Assembly: GCA_025738555.1 (NCBI GenBank)
Contig: JAOVFP010000008.1
Location: 3,162,001-3,226,000 of the forward strand
Reading direction: 5' to 3'
DNA from: Cyathus striatus
Taxonomy: Eukaryota; Basidiomycota; Agaricomycetes; Agaricales; Nidulariaceae
DNA length: 64,000 nucleotides
This document shows, piece by piece, positions 56,500-64,000 of the stretch. The first letter of the stretch is position 1. Every line of letters starts with the position of its first letter. The notes under the pieces are model-generated. The model worked only from the letters and a program-made list of their open reading frames with translations, was not told the origin of the DNA and ran no database searches. Both the position numbers and the translations under genes were made by a program.

Positions 56500-57287
56500 G
56501 ACTTCAACCTGAAGGGGCCCATTATATAAAGATATTCCAGGGTTGGTATGTTCTTGAAAAGTTTGGTAAGTGATGTTTTGGAGATATTGGCAACTGTGCT
56601 GATTTTGAGAGCTTTTAATGGGCATCTAGACCATTTAATAAGAGCAGCAAGGTCAGCAAGAAAATATTGAGGACTTCACTCAGATGGAAGCACCACTTGA
56701 AATTCTTCCAATGCAGGTAGTATCAGATGATGAAGGACAGCGGTGTTGCCTGCAGTGCACAGGGAACAAAGGTTGACGTAAAAAGTAGTCAGGCTACTTA
56801 GAGTGACAAAATGAAATATTATCAGACAATTCATTTCGGGAACAAAATAATCCCAACTGAAAGTGAATGTGTACTTGAAATGCTTTAGGGTTGGAATATT
56901 TCAAAGTATACCCAGTAATTCCTCCAGTTCAAAATAATATTTGTGTCTAACATTGAGGTTCAAGGACTGGATACATGTTGGATTGGATCATTGAGGCATT
57001 GATGAAATATATGTGAAGATGGAAGTATGATGATCCCATCTGACGGCCTGCCCAATGTGATAATTATTACAGAAAGTGGATTTCTGAAGTGCAGGTAATG
57101 TTAGAGACCCCAGGATATATGCAATGTCAATAATGTGGACTAGGCCACACAGAGTAAAGCTCTCTAAAGGTGGAAGCTGGATAAGTGGTGGGCTCCCTAG
57201 TGGCTCAGGTACTAGATGAGCATAGTATAGATAGAACTGAGTGGTGTTACTGTAAGAGCAGTCCACTATCTTCACCATATCTTGCAA
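56500..57287 (-). pseudogene. F-box/LRR-like protein remnant
   Basis: The open part 57287-56988 has regularly spaced Leu/Pro typical of Agaricomycete F-box-type leucine-rich proteins (PPLIQLPPLESFTLCGLVHI, then LTLPALQKSTF). Below it, minus-strand pieces such as LPALEEFQVVLPSE and LPISP-type blocks continue, with several stops and frame changes. No F-box is visible and the upstream end adjoins repeat DNA. The call rests on leucine pattern only. Confidence 0.4.
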
Positions 57288-57299
57288 TTTGATTGATTA

Positions 57300-58800
57300 A
57301 CATCAGCAAACCATGGGTGTGCTACACGGCTCTAGGTAGTACTGTATAGCATCATAGTATAAAAACAAAGGGTACCCTTTATGTAGCATTGTATAGGTAC
57401 TTGAGCTAATTGTGTAGACCTATATTGCGCTATATGTTGCTATGGAGAACTATGTAATAGTATGGAGTGCTATGAATCTCTATAGAGGCCTTTCTAGTCT
57501 TCTAAGTGTGCTATGAATCACTATACAGTTCATTATGTATTCTATGACACTCTTAAGAGTGTCTGCTTCAACGTTGCAATGTATTTGAATACTTATATAA
57601 ATCATGAATTAGAGATGTAGTATATTTGTCAAAGTAATAGATACATTTAGAAGAGAAGAGCACGAAAAATAATTCAAGCGCTTCAGAATAACATTGGAAG
57701 CAAGGTATTTAAATTAAATAAAAAATCTGGGAGAACTCCAGAATGAAGAGGAGAGCATCAGGACAAATTAGAGAGATTCAGAACAAATTAGAGAACTTCA
57801 GAACAAACCAGAGAACTTCAATATGAAACCGAAAGCTTGAGAACAAAGCCAAGAGCTCCAAAACAACGAGGAGAGCATGTTATGAATGAATATGAGAGCT
57901 TAAAGGCAGATAAGAGAAATTGAGAATGAAACAGAGAGCATAAGAACAAAGCAAAGACCTTCAAAACGAAACTGAGAACTTCAGACAGCAGTACAGAGTG
58001 TGTGATTGAAGCAGGGGGGACTTGAGGGCAAAGCATAGGTGTTCAGAGAGAGGTTCAGGGCAACACAGAAAGTGTCAGAGCAGTGCAAGAGCCTTCAAAA
58101 TGGAGTAGAAGTCATACAATTATGGCAGAGAGGTTCAGGAAGATGGAGAGTGTGTCGGAGCAACATAGAGAACTTTTGAATGAGGCAGAAAGCTTGGGAA
58201 TGTGGAGGGGCCCTTCAGAGTGAGACAGAGGCATTCAGAGTGAGGTAGAGTGTGAGTTATGCAGAGTGCTTGAGGGTTATACAAGGAGGTTCGAAGTAAT
58301 GCAGACCAGAGGGGAAGGAGGCTCACAGAAGCAAGGTGGAAAAGAGGGGATCGAGTGGCAATTCATGAGACAGCTTCCATATTTAAGTTGTGTATTATGA
58401 AAAGGGTGATGGAGTTTGCCACACATCACATGGCAACCAACACAAGGAGCCGACGAACAACCACATTAAGAAATACTTACCAATTTCTTCAACATTTAGG
58501 TTACCTGGGCTTTGCGTGGTTAAGTAATGAAGTTGGCTAGAAGGTATCTATGCTATATGAAATTAGTTGGTTACTCCAACATGGGAGAGAACTACACAGA
58601 AAATATAATGGCTATGGGATCATACCTAGCACACTGAAAGTGCTACAGAGTATTGTATAGTAATCAGTCAAGCTAGTGAGTATTAGTGAGCACTATAAAA
58701 TGATGCTGGCTACTCCAATCACTACAGTCTGCTATGGATTGCTATGGGATTCAGTGTACATGCTATAGCTGCTATGAAAAAAAATCTGTATTTGCTGATG
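57300..58800. mobile_element. element with CTATG subterminal motifs and 20-bp internal repeats
   Basis: Flanks at 57300-57560 and 58550-58760 are dense in GCTATG/CATAGC and TATAG-type motifs in inverted arrangement. CATCAGCAAA occurs in inverted form at about 57290 and 58798. The interior, about 57720-58340, is a degenerate tandem repeat of 20-bp units like AGAACAAANNAGAGAACTTC. Short frames over it are repeat artefacts. No target duplication was confirmed, so the ends are approximate. Confidence 0.5.
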
Positions 58801-60231
58801 AAGGTAGTGGCATCCATACAAATGTTAATCCATTTGCATACTTTTAAGCTAGAAAGAGAAATGGAGATTGGAAAATGGAATTGTGCTACCTGAGTAAGGT
58901 TTGGTGTAGCATGAATACAGAATTCAGGATGTCCATGTGTTAAGAGCCAGCAGTGACTAGTGATGAGAGTGCCCACAAGTGAATGCTTCTAATAAAATAG
59001 GGGGCTGCTTCGCAATATCATTTAAATTAGCATAGACCTTGGTGTTGTTCCTGGGACAGAAGATATCTATGCTTTCCATTGATTAGAGGAGGCAAGTAAT
59101 TCTGAGGCAAAGGTAAGTGGTTGATGTTAAGAGTAAAGAATAAAAATAAAGAAATAAGGCCAGCAAGTGGCACAGCCCACTATCTCAAGAATTTGACTAG
59201 TAAGAGACACTGGATTATATACACAGTTTCATTTGTACTACAATCTAATTTCCACATGAATTGTCCAGATCAAAAATATTAGTACTGAGAATAAGAAAAG
59301 GAGGGAATAGTACCATAACCATCAGGTATTTTCAACTGTACAAGAGCACATTAAAAATATGTCACAGTGGACAGAGCAGCAAGATGATATGCAGTGCATG
59401 GTCTACACTCTAATGTGATTATACATCTACACCCTCCTCTAAAGGCTAGTCGAAATCCCCAAAGGCACTTTGAAGGCACTCTCCTCTGGCCTCATCCAAC
59501 AGAGCATGCTCTGGTTGCACTATCTTCTGTATGAGTCAAAAGAGGCTGGGTTGGAGACCTTGGGATAGAGGGAGGTAGAGGGGGTGGCATGGGGGGTAGT
59601 AGAAAGATGAGGCCAGATACATTGCAGCCACAGTCATTTAAACAAGGCAGTTCAGCCAGTTTCATATTGATGGGATGAAGTAATACTGTAGGAATGTATT
59701 GTAACATGTTAAAAAGGAAAGAGGCACAGAATAGGATATATGGACCTCGAAATCCTCATGTATTGCCATACTCTCCCTCAACTCAGACCCTACAACCCTC
59801 TAATTCTTTGTGTAATGGTGCACTGAGTGATATTGAAGCTTCGATATAGGGCTGGGATGAATGCATTGTGTATGTATATATCATTCATAGGAAAATAAGA
59901 TGTATAGGAGCATAGCAAAGAAGATGATGAGACTGAGAAAGACATGTTAGTCCCTATGAGAGAAAGATGCGTCATTGTTAGATGGGAGGGAGGCGGGATT
60001 GCACACAGAGGAGGATGCATCAGTCTATCCGGGGTCGATTGAGATGGAGGCTCGAGTACCTCAGTTGACATGGACAGTAAGTAGCAGAGAGTGGAGGCGA
60101 GAAGACAGATAAGAGAGATGAAAGCAAGGGAACTGAAGCAGTCCAATTTTCCAACACAACTTCCCATGCTATTGATCATTGTTGGGAATATTGGGCATGT
60201 TACCTTTGTCATCATCAACCATGGTCCACGA
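58801..60231. other. repeat-rich intergenic DNA, no gene recognised
   Basis: CpG-poor sequence without convincing coding. Minus-strand frames at 59790-60218 and 59492-59707 are Ser/Pro-rich and lack recognisable domains. Confidence 0.4.
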
Positions 60232-60475
60232 TAGGGTTGGGGAACAAACTGGCATGTAACTTACTAACATGTAAATAACATAGTTTGTTACAGTAACTTA
60301 CTAGTTTGTTACATCCCCTGAAAAGTAGCAAGTAACAAATGTAACAAACCTCAGTCACATGATTAACAAAAATCAAAAAACTATGGTTTCTGATGGACAA
60401 AGATTCAACAACCAGCTGATACAAAATTGTTACCCATCAAGCCTGGATACTTTGTAGCATTCAACACACTCTGAC

Positions 60476-61760
60476 ATGTACAATCCAACAATGGAAGAAC
60501 CAATGGACATGCCCACTAAGCTCAAGGATCCTTCTTGGCGAGGAAATGGGCATAAATTCAATAATTTGCCTGATAACATAAAGGCACATGTACGTTTGCA
60601 GTTGGCAATATCTAAAGTGCAAGAAACTGTTTTAGTCCCACATAAACAGTGCTCTGTGCTCAATTTATTTACTGCACAAACACTGCCACCAGTCTATGCA
60701 GGCATTGACAGTTATTCCATTCCTGCAGATCATTCCTTTTTTAGCCTTGAGGACCCTGCAAGTGACTGTGAGCTTGAGCTTCTTGCAACCAGAGTTCCAC
60801 CAAAGGCTATTGTTGCCAGTTTATTGGAGCAATCGAAGCAAGGATGACTGGATGGTTACAACTCAATTACATTGCCCAGAGAGAGAATTCCCTTCCCCCT
60901 TTGGGCTGCCACATTTTGGTCAACACTCCTTGTCAATATTAATCCATCCCTTAAAAAATGGAAGAATGCTGTTGATTGGCTCTGAAGAGACAAGCTCTTT
61001 GAACACCATGGAGCAGAGGTCAACAATGCACTTCATGAGCTCAGTACTGTATCTTGGACTGCAAAAATCCCTTGCCAGAAAGCTCTATTTGATGTAGATA
61101 CACTGGTACCATTTCTGTCTAGAAGTTGGTTTGCAAATGAGCAGATTGATCTTATGTTGGATACTTTGTGGCAGGATGTTTCAGCACTCTCAACTTCAAG
61201 CTTCACTGAAATCTCCATTATCAGTGTATCACTGTCAACTATGATTCTAAGTGCTTATACTATGGAAGTTGTGGAAGACAAGAAGATTTATGATCCTTAC
61301 AATGATAGCTGACTTACCCAATTCAGTCACAGAATTTCAGTTATTGATGGATTCACAGGAATATTCTTCATTAATGGAGATCACTGGGTTTCTGCTTTGG
61401 TTGGCTATACAGTGGAGAAATATGACATAGGCTTTGTTGATCCAGCTGGAAATATTGACTGCACAGATAATCTAGTTACCCATGTTCTGAAATGGTTTAT
61501 TCTGAAGCACTGTAATGTTACTGAACAGTTTTTACATGTTGATATTCCATGTTCCCTTCAGGATACTAATGTTGATAGCTGGAACTGTGGTCTTAGTGTG
61601 AATGCATTGTTCCACTGGTATCTTCCTGCAGATCAACCACTTTTGGAGAAGGACCTAATTTTATGAGACATTGCAAGAATATGAGCTATGTGCAAAATTA
61701 TTCAATACTTTAATTCAAAGGTATGTGAATGGCAGATGCCACACAATATCTATCATGGCT
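60476..61760 (+). pseudogene. ULP1-like (C48) cysteine protease region of a transposon
   Basis: The N-terminal ~200 codons (MYNPTMEEPMDMPTKLKDPS..., then GYNSITLPREGIPFPLWAAT in a neighbouring frame) match the leader commonly seen before ULP1 domains in Agaricomycete repeats (family knowledge, by eye). The catalytic domain is at about 61090-61666: His in GDHWVSALVG, Asp in GFVDPAGN, Gln in SLQDTNVDSWNCGLS and Cys in NCG. The catalytic set H-D-Q-C of C48 peptidases is therefore complete. Stops and frame changes near 60845, 61000 and 61310 break the gene. ULP1 proteases cleave SUMO-like modifiers. Confidence 0.7.
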
Positions 61761-62108
61761 AAAATTAACTTATTGGTTCTAGAATCATATTGGTGACTGT
61801 TCCCTCCCATCAACAAACTTACTTACAGTCTCACTATTTTGGTCTCCATTGCATTCTGGAGATGCTGTGCCAAATAAAAGCATTTCAAAAAAATCCAAAG
61901 GTTCAGCTACAAAGCCTGCAATCTCCATTAAATTAAAAATAAAGCCAGTAATAAAGCCCAAGTCCACAAAGAAGCAGCCTGTCACTACCAGTGTATATGC
62001 TCCAGTCTTCACAGTTCCTAACCCTCACCTTAACACAACAATTACTGTACCAAAAAAGAAACGAGTAAGTGGTTATGATATTCATGTGAACTTAAACTTA
62101 TATTTATC

Positions 62109-64000
62109 TTAGTCACACAATATGGATAACAGCAAGACTGAGGAAGACACTGCTTCTGATGAGAGGCCATCACAATGACAGAAGTCAATAGACAGCTTCT
62201 CTAGCTTCATTGACAGTGGGTGTGAAGGAACATCAAGCCAAAATTGTAAAGGAGGGCACCCAGCCCTGACTAGTCTTGATGAACTGACAGTTTGCATTGG
62301 CAAAGATAAGGCTGGAAAGAATATCTTTCATTGTGTGGGAACAGGCTGCAGCAAGAATTTCTGTCCCCAGAGCTGCGATCATGTGTACATGCATTCAAAA
62401 AACTGCCTGTTCTTAACTGTGAATCAGTGGCAGATGGCTTCATCTCAGAGTGCAAAATCTAGTCCTGGTGCTAAGCTTGAAGCTGTGCTTGTGACATGAG
62501 CTACTATGCCCTCCTTTAAAAATGGTCTAGTCAAAAGAAGTACACCTGAATTGAAACCAACATCAGATGAGTATTTTGTTGGGCACCACAGCATCTTTCA
62601 TAAACAGCTGGATTTTGCTATTATCTGCTTTATATGTGCTACTGGAAGTTCCTTAAATGTTGTCTCATACAATGAGTGGAAGACCCTGTTTCAAATTACC
62701 TGCCCAAGCTATAACCCAGTATCAAAAACCACACTGCGAGACAGTCATATTATGTCTGAGCAAGAATGAGTTAGGGAGATAGAGCTGAATGGGCTTCAAC
62801 AGGAAGTTAATCTTAGTTTTTCATTTGATGGTGCTTCAACATGCGCTGGCAAAGTCTACTATACAGTCCATGTAACAACAGCAGATGGTCGTGTTTATCT
62901 TGAAGGGCAAGAGTGCACCAGAGAATCACACACAGGTCAATGGATATTCAAATATGTTCTTAGTGTGCATACACTCTAAGCCCCCAACATTTAATCCACT
63001 CATTGTATCATTCAGGTTATAGACAATATAGGACATGAAAGGTTTGCAGAAATTTCATCCAACAGCACAGGCAACACTTGCAGTGCATGAGAACTTCTCT
63101 GCAAGGCTGTTGTGACCATGCTTAATTTTCCTGATCCAGTACACCACATGAACTTATTATGCAAGGATATATGCTGTCATGAATACTTTGATGACAGAGT
63201 GAAGTGCATCTGAGCAACAATAAAGTTCTTCAAGCACTCAAATGTCACAAAAGCAAAACTCAAAGATATCCAGGAGCATGACCATCTAGGTCCTAGCCTT
63301 GAGAGCATAGGCAAAACATGGTTTGCATCACTTATCTGGGCTGCATTTTCAGTCCAGCAATGCTTGCCTGGAATACAAGAGCTGTGTAAAAAAGGTGACA
63401 TAAAGATACAGGTAAGCATACAGTACATAATTTCTGACAACATATAACAGGCATATATTAATATAGGAATATACCAAATATTACCTTGAACCAGCCACAC
63501 TCCAGTTCAAACTCAATTTGATACAGCTGATAGCTGCCAGTGAAGGTATAGCATGTGCAATTGAATGCCTTGAAGCTACTTCAGTGGACCCAGGGGCAGT
63601 GTATCTTTTTTGGCTTGCAGTGATCTGCCAACTGAAGGGACAACTTGAAATATACAAACTTCCAAGTTCCATATGTGCTGCAATTTGTGGTGTAGTGAAT
63701 GAGCATTGGAAGCAATTCTTTGTGAGAGGGCCAAGCAACACTCACCTTTCAGCCTTATATTTAAACCCAGGTGTGTGCCATAATGTTCACATATACACAT
63801 CACTTGACAAAAGTTTGTTAGCTTACATTGAATCATTGCTCTTTAATAGGCCAAATCTACTCACATATAATATCACTCTCCCTGGGAAAGGCAACCCAGA
63901 TGTTCCTGAAGGGATCTGAAGCCCAAAGACATTCAAAGAAGTTGGAACCTACCTATACCTAATTGGTGTCAAGGAGGTTGAACATGGGGTGATACCAGCA
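62109..64000 (+). pseudogene. hAT transposase (DUF659-like), partial at the right edge
   Basis: A Cys/His-rich zinc finger (FHCVGTGCSKNFC, then CDHVYMHSKNC) at about 62325-62405 resembles a BED-type finger. Next come hAT N-terminal core motifs (DFAIICFICATGSSLNVVSY at 62610-62670; LSFSFDGAST at ~62815). Then FPDPVHHMNLLCKDI (~63127) and GKTWFASLIW (~63310) precede the helical insertion region (63518-63919). Stops at 62177, 62498, 62767, 62978, 63090, 63213 and 63919 show decay, though some may be introns. The C-terminal dimerisation domain would lie beyond 64000. The family differs from the hAT at 677. Confidence 0.75.

Larger units (their letters stand above)
60232..64000 (+). mobile_element. 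candidate ULP1-hAT transposon, continuing past the right edge
   Basis: The sequence TAGGGTTGGGGAACAAACTG at about 60232 resembles a hAT terminus. It is followed by subterminal GTTTGTTAC/GTAACAAAC palindromic motifs (60240-60350). Downstream on the same strand come a ULP1-type protease region (60476-61760), a basic linker, and a hAT transposase (62109 onward). No other element boundary was seen between them. The right terminus and target duplicate are outside the window, so unity of the element is inference. Confidence 0.5.

Noticed and set aside
1..64000. TET/JBP oxygenase gene, known to travel with KDZ elements
   Set aside because: No HxD...H dioxygenase pattern with matching context was found near the CxC5/CxC6 remnant or elsewhere.
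1..64000. CRISPR array or bacterial-type operons
   Set aside because: Tandem repeats present have no spacer structure, and gene structures are eukaryotic with introns.

Overview
The window is from a basidiomycete fungus, very probably an Agaricomycete. Protein-coding genes have many short introns (about 50-60 nt, GT...AG, often with a CTAAY-like branch site). The families present are typical of mushroom-forming fungi: tandem branched-chain aminotransferases, BTB/POZ proteins, MYND zinc-finger genes, CorA-like magnesium transporters, a mushroom-type cytochrome P450, and KDZ-associated CxC5/CxC6 cysteine-cluster proteins. This assignment is from sequence features and family knowledge only; the species is not identified.

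The window is a mosaic. 1-16.4 kb is almost pure transposon DNA. It holds an LTR that keeps its CpGs, the 3' end of a hAT transposon, a KDZ-associated CxC5/CxC6 gene remnant, a palindrome/satellite element, a decayed Ty3/gypsy chromovirus on the minus strand (5.3-11.5 kb) and several MITE-like elements. Most of it is strongly CpG-depleted. 16.5-26.8 kb is a gene island with normal CpG content: two tandem six-exon BCAT genes, a double-BTB protein on the opposite strand, and a cluster of MYND zinc-finger modules. 27.4-31 kb is repeat-rich and includes a 2.9-kb foldback element with arms of about 0.85 kb. 31.9-47.2 kb holds two CorA-like transporter copies, both apparently inactivated, flanking a cytochrome P450 pseudogene that is split by at least two Mutator-like (MULE-like) insertions and a LINE remnant. 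A hAT-type element lies beyond the P450. 49.3-52.7 kb is a second small gene island: a six-exon TRM2-type tRNA (uracil-5-)-methyltransferase and a divergently transcribed small acidic protein. 53-56.1 kb is a tandem pair of short BTB genes, one interrupted by a 1.64-kb element with a 10-bp target duplication. 56.5-64 kb is repeat-rich again and ends in an element that carries a ULP1-type cysteine protease region followed by a hAT (DUF659-like) transposase and runs off the right edge.

Likely working genes are BCAT1, BCAT2, the double-BTB gene, at least two of the MYND-cluster genes, TRM2, the small acidic gene at 52.3 kb and the 154-residue BTB gene at 55.6 kb. BCAT catalyses the last step of Leu/Ile/Val synthesis or the first step of their breakdown, and TRM2 makes 5-methyluridine in tRNA. 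Everything else is largely mobile DNA or gene debris. The strongest structural signals are (1) a set of non-autonomous elements with related ends but different internal palindrome or minisatellite arrays, (2) transposons dated and inactivated by CpG decay, including both catalytic Asp codons of the gypsy element, and (3) the candidate ULP1-hAT element at the right edge. All exon coordinates were derived by eye from splice consensus and reading-frame continuity.
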